DNA of 64,000 nt from Allacma fusca (lineage: Eukaryota > Arthropoda > Collembola > Symphypleona > Sminthuridae), in NCBI GenBank assembly GCA_947179485.1, contig OX359250.1:26360654-26424653 (forward strand), read 5' to 3'. The position numbers and the translations under genes are program-made. The first letter of the stretch is position 1, and each line of letters begins with the position of its first letter. Under the pieces are notes generated by a model, which did no database searches, was not told where the DNA came from, and was given only the letters and a program-made list of their open reading frames with translations. This document shows, piece by piece, positions 35,119 through 48,100 of the stretch.

Positions 35119-37102
35119 TAGAGTTAATCCTATAAAGCAACAAACCTGTGTAAACAAAGTTGACTAATTTCAAGAAACAAAACTAAATTTAAATAGCACA
35201 TTTCTTTTTCAATAACCATCGAGCAGTTTATTAACTATTCTTTAATTCTCCCATTTTTCGCAACAATAAAAACAACAAAACAAACCAAATAATATAAACT
35301 ACTATCGACAGCATACATAAACAAATCTTATATATTTTTATTAAATTCCCATCATACCAGGACTACCACAGTTCCACATATTGAAAACTATAGAAACAAA
35401 AATCAAATTTTACGCACCCGGTGTTTTTCTCTTCCCCAAAGGGATCTCCTGTTCCTCGGTGAGTAGATCTTGAATGGTTTATTAATTTCTCTTCAAAGGA
35501 TTTTCCTTAGGTTTGAATTTCCTTTTAAAATTGTGGAAAGTTCCGCCACAGATGGGCACCCTCACAAGGGATAAGGCATTGATGGCTCTTTGCGTCTGCC
35601 TCATGACTCATAAAATAGATGCATGATGGAGAGTACAAGTTTAATATGAATGCACTCATTCAAATGACTCTGAGGTACAAAAGCAGACATATCTGTAAAT
35701 GAGGACGATGGGGAGTGCTACTGACGCCCTCATTTGGAAAATCGGAACAATTGAGTACAAAAATATTCCACTATTATAACACCATCACGCCACGCAAATC
35801 TACAGAAATTATCTTATAATGTTAAAAATCATTTCCATAGTGCAAAAATTACCGAATCAGCATGGTGATCCATTTCTTGACATTCCAAATTTACCCCATT
35901 TCCTTCTTTCTACATTTGTATAAGTCAAAATTATACTATACTAAATGTAGTAGCGTCAATCAACCCGGTTGTCTACAAGACACATTAATTATATGATTTT
36001 GGAATTTTAATTTTTCACCAACAAATATTGTTTTATATTATATTTATTTTAAATTCATAATATGGAAAACATTCACTTGTTACAAATGAATTATTTTAAT
36101 GGTATTAAATAAGAACAATTCACGTCGGGAGCGACACTCACATTAACGAGGGAGAGGGTTGTGTTTTACAAATTGGTGCTCATGAGAGAGATTGTGAGGA
36201 CTGCCCCGTAGATGTTTGCAGGATTTTCGAGGGAGGGCATAACCGCATATTTTGACTACCTCATGAGGGGAGGGTTGATTTAATGCCCATGTATGAGTTC
36301 CACTGTCATTGGTCCTGACGAGAACTGTATTTCTCCCGATCTCGATTTTTGTTTAAATTGTAACAACAGAAAAAGCCTACTCATTCCCATAATATGCTAA
36401 TTTTATACGCTGAAACATCCGAGTCTTCATGAAATAAAATCTTCCCCAAAATTTTTTGTAGAACCTGCTGACAATAAAATGCAATTTACTTAAACGCATT
36501 AAACCCAATAATTTAATGTTTTAACACACAGTCAGTTATCCATATAATTATATTGTATTTATTTATTCACTAAATCGTTGTTTCACGGAAGATAACACAT
36601 TTCAATTCATATGCACCTCCATAACTTTATCAATTATCACCTCCATATATATCCTATAATATTTCATTTTGCATTGATTCGTGTTTTTTATATATAATCA
36701 TTAATAACTTTCAAAAGGGCTCGAGTGCATTGTAACGCTTGCATTATTGTTACGCATATATTATATATACTAATAATTCTATAGTGATCTCCAATATACC
36801 GATAATATCTCTATGACATTGATTATACGTATAATGTGGGGGTAATTAATTATTATAGATTTCTACAGATTGAGGAATAAAATACAAAGTAATATTTGCA
36901 TGCGTAAAATATATATCTACTATTACGTAACTCGGTGACTCGACTGGGAAAAAATAATAATTGCAAGAACAAAAAATTGTGAACAAGTACATCATAGTGA
37001 CAAAATGAGAATGACTTATTATTTCTTCTCTCTCTCTCTCTCTCTCTTGCTCGCTCACTCACCCACTCTCTCTGTCTCTCGCTCACTAACTCTTTCATTT
37101 CC
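35119..37102. other. Non-coding part of the Polinton
   Basis: About 2 kb of AT-rich sequence with no credible coding exon. It holds a (TC)n microsatellite near 37026-37047 and probably the 5' region of the broken gene and 3' UTR of the next one. A long regulatory or decaying region is possible. Confidence 0.45.
37026..37047. repeat. (TC)n microsatellite inside the Polinton
   Basis: Eleven TC units followed by irregular CTC/GCTC repeats up to about 37090. Confidence 0.85.
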
Positions 37103-38975
37103 TCAGTTTTGTTTTGGGGTGATCTTGTGGATCCAAGACTCCGTGTGTCGATGGTAACCAGGAGTCGTCGTTTTGGAAGCCCGTGAAGGCTGGACCCGGG
37201 ATGGTGGGGGAAGCTTTTCTGGGCCAGCTGTCAAAGGTGGTGGTGGGGGGAGAGAGGAAGCCTCTGGCAAGACCCGTGCTGGCTGATACGGTCTCCTTAT
37301 GAGTGGAGGCAACGACGGTGGCGCTGGTGGTGGTGTCGGGGGTGATGGAGGTGACGATGCTGTTGGTAGGGGTGGTGGTGATGGGGGTGACGATGGTAAA
37401 ACGGGAGGCGACGGTGGTGGTGATGGTAAAACGGGAGACGGTGGCGATGGTAAAACGGGAGGCAGTGGTGGTGGCGATGGTAAAACGGGAGGCGGTGGTG
37501 GGGGCTCACTTCGGGGACGAGGGCGGTGAGGTCTTCGAGCGATTAAGTGTCCCTGTGGGAACTGATGGGGCGAAGGGTGTCCGGGAGCCATGCGGACATT
37601 TAAATCGACTAGGTCACGAAAAAATGTCGCGGGATCTCGAACCGCCCCCGCATTGTACCGGACCCGCCAATCTCGTGGGACGTCAGAACTTCCAAAGCGA
37701 CGGCGGATTCGGGTCCACAGCCCCCCCACCTCTCTCCAAACATAAAGGACCCCCCGGGTAATGCCCAACCGAATCCTGTCACGGAGTTTTGCAATAAGGT
37801 TACTAAATAACCATGCGAACAAACACAGGCCCAACACGAGAACAATAACAGCAGTTTTGCCTCCTAAAATAAAAAATAGGTATATATGTACAGGTCACAA
37901 TAGTATTTCTGTTCATTATCGGGATTTCCCAAGGTTACAGTTCGGTTTCGGTTTCGGTTCAACGTTTTAAAGATTTGTTACATTTCGGACCGGTTTCGGG
38001 TCATCGATTTACGAACTATCGATACAATGTTGAATTCCATAAAAATGAATCATATACATTTTGTCGGTTCGGAAAGGAATCGGAACCGGTTCGGGAACCG
38101 CTTTTATTTTCCGGATCGGTTCCGGGAAGTCGAAAATGTGCCGGACTCGAAAATATCCGTTCCGGTTTCGAGAACAGATTTGGGATTTTCGGTTTGGGAA
38201 AACGAGTCGGTCGAGTCTATGTTTTTAGTACCGTTCAGAAATACTAGGTCACAACAAGTAGAATTGTCAAAGTTTTGACATATGCGCTGAAACTTACCAA
38301 TTGATACATATCCCCCTTGCGGATATTTTGCTGACGTTGAATACGTATCCACCTTCCCCCCACAAAATATCCCTTCGAATCCACCGCAACCCGCATTGCC
38401 AGACCTAATAGCCACGACCTCGGATGTAGCCTCTTCGAGCCCTTCCAAACACATGCAGATGCCATGCTCATAGGCTACCCAGGTACACCCGGGCAGGCAT
38501 TGATCACATTCGAAAATGTTCCCACAAGCCCTGTTAAAAATTCATTGAAAATACAAACTACATATACATACATTATAATCTATGTATAAACATTAAAAAT
38601 TTAAATAAATAAATAACTTTAAAATAGCATTTTAATCACCACTTACATTCTATTTTCAGCTTCAAATTTAAAAATTTTCTCTCCGAATTTGACCTCAACC
38701 TGAACTTGATCAATTCAATGTTGGCCAAAATTTTGACTTGAACTTGAACAAAACTGCTCTAAAAAGTTGACCTGACTTGACACGACCCTGACTTGAACAT
38801 TGACTGTAATTAACCTTTTAATTGACTGTGAAATTAACGTTACTATGTAACACAAATCGGAGCAATAAATTAACCGTGAATGAATAATTTCGCTTGGTAA
38901 TCTATCTCGTATTCCAACTAGTACATACCGTGTGCACGCATTAAAATTATCTTGCGCGGGAGAGCAAAAAAGCAT
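37103..38975 (-). CDS. Cys-rich ectodomain / TM / proline-rich membrane protein, three exons
   Basis: Exons are 38975-38929, 38530-38298 and 37863-37103; GT-AG, phases 2 and 1; 346 aa. Residues about 14-75 form a Cys-rich domain (CLPGC, GICMCLEG, AGCGGFEGIFCGG) whose spacing resembles WSC-type carbohydrate-binding domains. A transmembrane helix follows (TAVIVLVLGLCLFAWLF, about 97-113), then a basic juxtamembrane part and a long proline-rich tail with repeated PVLPSPP units that could bind SH3/WW domains. No convincing signal peptide is seen at the start, which lies only 42 bp from the right inverted repeat. Role as a virion or host-membrane protein is inference. WSC assignment is tentative. 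Confidence 0.72.
37864..38297 (-). repeat. Intron with degenerate GGTTTCGG/GGTTCCGG repeats
   Basis: The second intron of the membrane-protein gene contains many short variants of a TCGGTTTCGG-like unit, both direct and inverted (for example around 37939-37995 and 38070-38215). Its composition is unlike the neighbouring AT-rich introns, suggesting an inserted or locally expanded repeat. Confidence 0.6.
38700..38800. repeat. Degenerate TTGACTTGAAC-type repeats in an intron
   Basis: Within the first intron of the same gene, variants of TTGACTTGAACTTGA and ACCTGACTTGAC recur about six times in 100 bp. Imperfect, no fixed period. Confidence 0.5.
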
Positions 38976-39016
38976 CGTCTCACATTACCCCCTATTCATA
39001 ATAAACTTTTAAATTC

Positions 39017-39155
39017 CCCGAACACACCCGAACGATATCCCCCCGTTCTCCGAACTTAAGCCCCGCCTCCCCCGAAGCCCGCACATGGTCCGTAATACCC
39101 GGGTAAAATGCCCTGAGGGCTTCGGAGGGAAAAATGATCTAAACTTTCTACTACT
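39017..39155 (-). repeat. Right terminal inverted repeat of the Polinton (139 bp)
   Basis: Exact reverse complement of 14062-14200. Directly followed by the right copy of the target duplication. Confidence 0.97.
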
Positions 39156-39161
39156 AGTACT
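39156..39161. repeat. Right target-site duplication (AGTACT)
   Basis: Matches 14056-14061 exactly; host sequence resumes after it. Confidence 0.9.
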
Positions 39162-42100
39162 GTATTGAGATATCAAATTCCTCAAATGATTTCCTTCCGT
39201 GGAATTTCATCCCACGGGTTTGATTTCAATTACTTATTTAATCTTCAGATGACTTAACTAAATTTCAAGAATTATAAGAAATTCAATACTTTTATATAGC
39301 TCCAGTAGCAAAAATGTGTCGACTTAAATAGTTATTTCCTCAAATGTAAGAACTACCGTGTGAGAATGGAAATTAAATTGCAGCTTTCAAGTCACAAGTG
39401 TATTTTATTATGAGGTGCTTCATTATTTTTTATTCCATGGAAAAAAATCCCAATTCTCTAATCAAATTTACTCTCATGCTGGAAGTCCCTTACATTTTAA
39501 AAAGAGCTATTATGAAAGTAGTTTACAAAGTAAAAAGTACAGAAGTACAAACAGTAGCTGAAAACAATGTTGGGAATTATTGTGTGTAGTTCCTGGTAAG
39601 CAAGCATGCTAAAATGCGGTGGGGACAAGAGCTGAGCTGATGTTCTCACGGTGCCCCAAATATACTTTGGGCTGGAAACGTACATAGGTACGCACATATA
39701 AGAAGTACCTGATTATTATCTTCTGTGCAGATACTGGAGTCAATTATTCTGCGCCTATTTCTAGTCAACCATCAGTTATGATTTGTTGTCACAGGTGATT
39801 TACAGTATGCATTGGTCAATGGTCCCTTCAAAGTACAAACTTTGTTCAATGTTTCCTAAAGAACTTCAAATGGATGAAACCTGATATTTTTCTAAATATG
39901 CTCTTACATGGACTGAAATGAAACAACGGTAACAAGTTATCTGGCTCACTAGCTGGAAAATAAAAATTTGCAACCAATTCCCTGGAATTTATTGTGCCTT
40001 GATCCTCACTACTTCTATCGACATTACCAATGGTTTCAGGTGGTTCATGCCTGATCGACTGTGGTAGAAACACTCCTTGAGCTACCAATGTATTTACTTG
40101 GAATTCCATTACATCTATTCTGTTCAGCTTTCAATTTCTGTGGTCTAAGCATAGGCAAGTGGGGGGATTTCTGTCCCAAATAAAAAAATAAAGAGCGCAT
40201 GGAAATGTAAATGCAAAATAATATGTACATACGAATAAATTAGATAGAAGAAGAAGCAAAGTTTATCGTTTACGGTGAAAGCATGAAAGTAAAGCTTCAA
40301 CCACCTGCTTCTTATTATGTTACAATAATTATTATTCTAAATTCCAAAAATTGGTAATTCCTACAACCACAACCGTGTTACACCCAAAGTATACTACAGA
40401 CTTTCGCAGCTGAAAATGTCACGCGTGTCAGTGTCTTCAATTTAGATCTCTTGACTCAATTTCCATAAACAATGATTTCTCTGTACGGAGCTTAAAATTG
40501 GGTTTTTACAGGTAATTAAAATTGTAACTCCAATCCCTGGGAAGGAGCCTCCTCTAGCAGGAATTACGTCTTCCGAATAAATGTCGGGGTTACGAAAGTT
40601 TATGCCTATAATTACTGAAAAGTTGAGTTATTTTGTCATCAACCTTGTAAAATTTTGAGGTATCCCGCATGAATTAAGTCCCTTTCACGGTACTCATTAT
40701 GACTCTACTACGCACTAGGATGTTATTTCCCCGTATAATCAAAATAATTATTTCATTGGTGTCGATTCCTAGTAATATTAAAATCTACGAGGGAAGAAGA
40801 CAAGTCACAGGAGTCATCCACTATATACATACATACATATGTACGCTCTGTAGGGGAACTGGATCTGACAAAATATAAATTATTTTTGCCCAGCTCCCAA
40901 AACCCAAGCACTGTCAGCTCTATGATTATGCCATAATCAACGCATCCCGAAAGTATGCGGACGTACTGGGTTATTACACTTGAGAGGATAATTACGACGT
41001 GGATAATATTTTCATTAAAATTCAAAGCATGTCATGTGAATCATTTGTTACGGGGAAGACAAAGGGTAGTCTACTTACGGATGCTATTTATTACCACTTA
41101 AGTGTGTTGGATGCATGTGAGAGAACATGTACCATAAGTATGGGAAGGCTGGGTTGTGTGAGCTCAGGGCTTGCTTGTGTGAGTGCATGTTGGGGAAGGC
41201 TCTCTCTCACGAGCCCAAATGCTGATCAGACCGTCTGATCTGGCTCTGGGAAACTTCTCTTTTGATGTTACGCTATGCACCAATTTACTGTATTGATGAT
41301 TAGTCCATAATGCTGCTTACTGCTGACTACAGGTTTAGCATTTCTCACTCAGAAAATATGCCCGATCTGGAGGGGGAGGGGGAGAGGGGGGAAATTGTCG
41401 AGGGCTTTATCGTCCTTATTGTCTCGGAGGACTCTGATGCATACACATTGCTTCGTTATGAACACTTCCACGACCAGACGTCGTGACCAGTGTGAGGGGA
41501 TGCCGGCATGCTGGTGATTCCCCTTGTGAGTCAGCCTTTGTTTGTTGGTATTTGAATAATATATGTACTTATGTGTTACGACGAGGACAACTTTCTCCAA
41601 CCCGTAGAAATGTCCAAATAAAGCCTTCCTTCTGCTTTTCAATTCCAGCCTGTACCGAGCTAACGGAATGTCCTCGAGGAGGTCATTAACGCAAACTAAT
41701 GGAGATTTTCATGCGCTGTCAATTTCCAATGGATTATTAGTCAAATATTGGTTGAATTGTGCTTAGGATTTCTCCAAGCTTTTTTTTTTTCCTCTTTTTT
41801 GTATCTATTATATTTTCTCCACTGCACATGCCAAATACAGGAGTGTCATTCTGCAATCCATTTCTACTTGACCGAGCCCTTCTATATGCCTCTGCCCTCA
41901 ACACTACTATCAACCTCTATTTTGTATTGAGGAATTGTAGCTCCCTCATAAAGAGCTTCAAGCATGTATTTGTTTGTACACAATTTACCGTAGTTTAAGC
42001 AAACAACGACTAATAGCTGTCTTTTGAGGGGAGCTGAAAGTATGTATACGGCAACATTGTTGATGCTGACGAGTTGAAGAACACTACCCCAACAGTTTTT

Positions 42101-45100
42101 CAAGTTCTTTATGGGACTGTACTAACTACCATAATGCATCTCTCTAGTCCGCCGATATTTGCTTAGCTGCATTATAGAATCCAAACACCCCAGCCTGATT
42201 GGAGTTTAGAGTCCCAGACCATTAGTGAAAGCACTCCCGACCATGAAACCCTTTTACCAGATTTCACATCTTCCGACACTACCTCCGAAAAGGCTTATGT
42301 GTTTGCCGATCATGGCTTTACATTTTGAAGAGCCTTCAGCATCTCAAGCCTCCTTTCAATGTTTCAATGTAAGATTTAAGCATTAAAGCCCACCCATTTA
42401 GTAGCTACTTTGGAGGGCCTTCAAGAGTTGGGGAAGACAATCAGATGAACAGGAATTGTTTTTATTTTTCCCTCCTCCTCCTACTTGAATCAATCTGTGG
42501 GTCATGGTCTGGTATCTATACTGCATTGGACTTGATCGCGTCTATACTCAAGTGGCTCTCGCAGGAAAAGACGAGTGAGGAGAAGAAAGCTTTCGGAGAG
42601 AGTTGGAGTCTTAAAACGTGATTCATGTGGAAGGAAAGCGATCTCTTCATCTTTGCTTGTCTGCAGGCGTTCTAGATACTTAATACTAACAAGTACTAAT
42701 TTATTTACTGTACACTCTCTTGAAGGAACCCAGGGAAAGGAGCCGTTGACACATAAGAGTAATTATTATCTCTTTCACTTGAGGGAGTACATCTTTACAG
42801 GCTAAAGCTTGTTTTTATCTTGCGTAATGGAGCCACTTATTTGTTGCAACACATTTCTCCTTGTTAACGGTCCTCATGTGGCACACTTATGTTGGCCAAG
42901 CATGAGGTATTGTCTCATGTCTTATGTAATTATCCCTCCCTATCATGTAAGATGCTCCACACGTTTTGAAAATTCAAGCCTTTGAAAAAAAATCATTAAT
43001 TACTTGGGATTTTAATGGAAGGAAATGAGTAAATTTGTCACATTCCTAGCTCCATTGAAGATCTCAATAATAGGGTTCTTATCAACCTTCGTTGGCTTGT
43101 AAAAAACTGTTCCACTCTTTTGAGGTAATTATTCTCAACTCCTCAACGGGTCCATGGGCACTAAAATGCTAATATTCTGCCAAATCTCACACCCATCAAT
43201 GAATATTAATTGAGTGGAACAGGAGTTATTACATATGAGCACCAGAGCCCAAAAACTGTACATCTCGTGCATTTCCCTCACCTTTGTAACCACTATGGAC
43301 ACAATGGTCTTGAAGCCATTCCTCGAAGATGGTAGCGGAATATTTTCAATGTGTGAGCTGCCTATAGTCGCCCATGGTACATGGACCTCGGTAGTTTTGG
43401 CCTTACCTAGTGATCCACATTTGGTGGGAATTGTTTAGGCTATTTTTGGCCCACTGTGATGATAATGCACAGCGTGTGAATGAATTGGGCAGGAGGAAGT
43501 TGTTGAAAATCGTTCAAGTACATATCAAGACGGTGTGGAAACTCTTAAAATTTCCCTTGGAATAATGGATACTTATGTGGGATCAAGAACGTGATTTCTT
43601 AGCATTTCAAGAAGAATACTGATTTTAGGAATGCCTACGAGTAGTACATAGTATGATGTAAAAATGCCTCAAGGGAAGCTGCCACGAGACACAAGTGACG
43701 AGGATACAAAATAATTTGCAATTTAAATGTCCCGAGTTAATATCTCGAATTAGTTATTTTGCATGGTTCTCCTTGGTTGCTTCCTTGAAAACGTTTCTGA
43801 CGGGGTGCTCTGCATAAAATACCCTTTTAAATGCAATGCCTACTGTGGAGCCGTTCCTACCGATCTCGGGGGATATGGAGGATTACACTTTATGAGCCTG
43901 TCTTCCAAAAATGGCATAGTTTTCCTTAGAATTTCCTAAGCACCAACCGCCTCCTCAATGAGTAACCCCCACGCACGTGGGCAAGCGTCAGAATTGTGCG
44001 TTCCGTCCAACACATATCGTTGAATGATCTTGAAATATTTGAAGGAAGCAATTCAAATTGCAATCCACATATGAATCCTTCAACGGTCTAACTTACTTTA
44101 TTCTATCTTGTGTAGTAGCACTCAAATAGCGTGGATTTTCAAGGGCAGAATCCTCAATGAACTGCATGCCTCACAAGTGTCTAATATACGATTATGGTTG
44201 CAACAGGAAAGTGATAATGCATGTTCATTTCCGACAGTACATACGTTCCATACAAGAGCACTGCCAGGGATAATATTTCATTGATTACATTTCATTTCAT
44301 GTACTTTCGTATGTATGTATATAATTAAAGAACATATGTATGCTCTAAATTTACACGGATTGGGTTGGGAGCAAGCTATTTTGCGCCAGGGAAAGAACGA
44401 AGTATGTAGAATTGAACCTTACACATATTAGATCTTTACGCTATTTTGGACTCCCTTTGAAATATTTATGGGTAAACTGAGTATTTTCTCAAGTTCAATT
44501 ATTCAGATAGAGTTAAATATGTTCCCTAGGGATTTATACCTAAATAGAACGTTTAATTGTGTGGACAACCTGGCGACTGTCGACGGTCCTTGCGGAATTG
44601 CTGAATATTATCCGGAGTGCTCTGCATCTTGCCAATAACCAATAGTAATTATGTCAAACCACAAAACAAAACCACGGACGTAGTTCAGGTAACTCGTGGT
44701 GCAGTTCCGCGTTCTGCTTCTCGTGAGATATTTGATAGAGATTGATATAGATTTTGTCGTTCTTCGTTTCTCATCCTTACCTTGTAGTGAATCCTACTGA
44801 ACTAACTGGGGCAACAGAGCATTGCATACAATGTCATTTTAGCTCCCCCATCATTGGATTAATGGACCCAGGAAAGATCTTCAAGGAGTTAAGTCTGGGA
44901 CTATACACCAGGAGATATTAAGTAGGGATGGTGAAAGTAGGGATTTTGCTATAAAAAGATACGCATTACTTGATCACCATGTTGGCCTTCAAATCGACAC
45001 AGAAACAACAAAAGCCATTATGATTGGAATAATATCAGCATATGAGACCTGCTTCCTATTAGCATATGAAAATCCAATTGGAATGAGTATTGTATTATAG

Positions 45101-48100
45101 TGTAGCAGTGCAATGGCATTGTCTGTGTCGTAACGGGTAAATATTAAAGTGTATTTTATACCATAGATGTGCATAATTACGCGTAAACATATGGAATTAA
45201 CTTCTCATCTCAAAGACGCTGATTCCCCCCACTAGGGATGTTGACAGTGTTCGGTATTCCGTGACAGAATATCTACATTAATTTTATAAGTATTTATACA
45301 CTTACTGTATCTATATAATCATCCAGTTCTGTGTACTAAGCATAGTTTGCATAATATGTGTTGATACCTCTTGTGTAATTACTAATCTCGTGAGTTGTCA
45401 ACAGGTCGGGCAAAATTTCACTCCGTAAGTCTACAGGAATGCTCCGACAGACATAAGACTTATGAAATATAACATAATTACATATTACAACTGTAAATCC
45501 TAATATGTAGTAGAATGGGCTCAATAGCAGAAGATCTCATTAAATTACAAAACTTGATGGAATACATGCTGAGAGTAGGACTGTCAGCTGTTACCCATGG
45601 ATTTATGTTGTATAATTATGCGGATTCAATGCTCATAACGTCGTTACCTTAGGAAAGTTATGATTGAAAGTATTATATAGAATGTATAATTGGCCAGACA
45701 TGTTATCACAACCCTTACAAATTGTTACCAGCAATCCTACGATGACGATGTTATAGTAGGATCTATTGCTGTCCGTCAAATATGTACAAATGACAATTTG
45801 TCATAACATCATTACTCATTTTGTTATCCTACCTTGGTTTGATCTGATTACGGCAATGATTCCAGCTTTCAAGAATTACTTTCTGTTGAGATGACACCTG
45901 AATACAGGTTAATCAGGGTGAGTTGAGCCCATGTTACAAGGATTCTTTCATCTCTGCACATTTTACTTCGGGCTAAATTTGCAGCAATCTCAAAACTTGT
46001 ACATACATACCACCCACTCAGCTTGTTATACAAAGTTTTGAAAGTATATGTACGTGCGGATTGTAGGGTTGGAGTCGTAGTAGTATATAGTCCAATTAAA
46101 TAATTTAATGATCCCTATCATTATTCCGTAAATAGTTGAAAGAGTCGAATCACGTACTGATTCAAGGCAGGCAACTGATTTAGCTCCTGATTGTAATTGT
46201 GCTATAATCTGATTTCCTGAGTAATACTTCAACTATGCACGCCATCCCAGGCTCTCAACTCTTAACAAGGAAAAAAGGAACGGAACTACCTATTATAAGG
46301 GAATTTTCTCATCAATCATGTTATCCATGTGTAGGAATTTATGTGTGAGGGAAAACCCACTATGTACATAGATACTCCAAAAAATGCAGTAAATCTTGGA
46401 CCCCATACTTCCCGGGGTCACTATAGTTTCTTTTTTCTGTCTTTTTTCTTGGAAGGGAAAAAGGACTAATAAACTCACTATTTAAAAAATGACATACAAA
46501 CAATTGCACTGATTCCAACGCAATGGTATAGTTTGACATTAAAATCATCTTAATTTCAAAATTGGACTGGAACATGTCAACATTATACCATGTAAGTGGT
46601 GGAATAATTCTTTGATGTCGAATTCAAATTTGAATTCAAATTGAATAAAAGTTTCCTGGAAACTTCAAGGGCTCTTTTTCTCCAAGCGGGATTTTCTTTG
46701 AGAAGACCGTTCCTGTTTATTAATTGTTGTACTTATCCTCAAACGGAACCAAGGATCTCCTCCCAGTGAATTTTAATATAATGTAACGTTTTGGAGAAGG
46801 CCAAATGTCTGGAGTACTATGAAGCTAGCTAGTAGGGTTATTTTTTACTATGTAATATTGAATGGGTTTTTTTTTTAAATTGTATTTGAGAGTTCATTAT
46901 AGGGTAAGGGGTTCGTTGTCATTATGGGCGAAGCAAATAAAGTACTACAGTACATTAATATTTACCTCAGAGAAATGAAATATAAATAATCAGAAATTGT
47001 CACTTGGAGAGGAAATGTAACATCAAAAATGTCGTCATTGTCACTGCAGCGGTTGTTTGCATTCTTGAAAAAAATAAATAAAAGGAGTTGATAAGTTGAC
47101 AAGCACTTAAGCAACACTCAAATTAAAGACTGACAGGGAATTCAAAGCTCACTGCAGCATGACCAGGAAAAATGGAAGGAATTAAAAGCATTTGAACTCC
47201 AATCATTTCTTTTATACTTAAATAAGCAAATCCAGGTTGCATTAATCGATTGACAGGGTTCAACGAATTCTTGAAGGTGAATGGGTCTAGAGCTATTGTA
47301 ACAATATTGTAGATAGATAGATACTTTGAAATTGAAATTTTATTGGACCTTTTTAGAGTTCAAGGACACAAAATAAAAACATTTAAAATACATGGCGATA
47401 GCTTGTGACTCGTACACTCAAGATCAAAGTCAGCGAGTTCTTCCAGGAGAACCACAATAGCAGCGTCAAATGTTTAATGATAGCAGACGGGAGAAATTAG
47501 ATTCATTATTCCATGTAATCCGGAATCACGAATAATTTGCGTGATACTCGAGTGTAGCGAGTACATTGCGGAACATACTGCGAATGACGTAATTTCCCTC
47601 CAAATAATTCCCCAAAGCTTGGAAGTAAATTTTGAGATTTCGGGAAACAAGCCCTTCAAGTTCACCTCTAGTCTCCAGAATACACCTATTTAGATAATAA
47701 ATCCCTAGAAAATACACTCATGGCCTTACCCTTGACTGGGTGCCATTGAAGAAAAGGCGAGAGGCTCCCGAAGCAGGCATTATCATCTGGAGACATTGAT
47801 GGATGACATTTCTCAAGGAATTCTTGTTCTATTACATAAAGTCCCAACAAAATGAGCACATGATTGTGCTATAAACAAATGTGGGAAAAAGAACAAGTGG
47901 AAGGGGCCCATGATTTAGAAATGAGAATGGAGCAAACCAAATCCTCCCCAGCCTATGAGTATCATGCACACACCCAGAGAATTATCTTAACATTTGCACA
48001 TGTCATGTCATTCAAGACTAACTGGATCCACATGTTGCTATTTAGACCGTTACCTCTCACCAATGTCTTCACTTTTCCATTCAGCTTAAACAACTCCTTC

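Larger units (their letters stand above)
14062..39155 (+). mobile_element. Complete Polinton/Maverick element, 25.1 kb
   Basis: The ends are 139-bp inverted repeats beginning 5'-AGTAGTAG, flanked by 6-bp direct repeats AGTACT. Inside is the diagnostic Polinton set: retrovirus-like integrase, protein-primed DNA polymerase B, adenain-like protease, A32-type ATPase, and major and minor capsid-like proteins. The repeats are identical over 139 of 139 bases and the core reading frames are intact, which points to recent insertion. One accessory frame (34370-35118) has an in-frame stop. The right third carries accessory genes not in the usual core set. Established knowledge: the integrase inserts the element and PolB copies it by protein priming; capsid genes suggest it can form virions. 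Confidence 0.97.

Noticed and set aside
37297..37761. Gly/Asp-rich and Val-rich plus-strand ORFs
   Set aside because: They are antisense shadows of the proline-rich tail coded on the minus strand.
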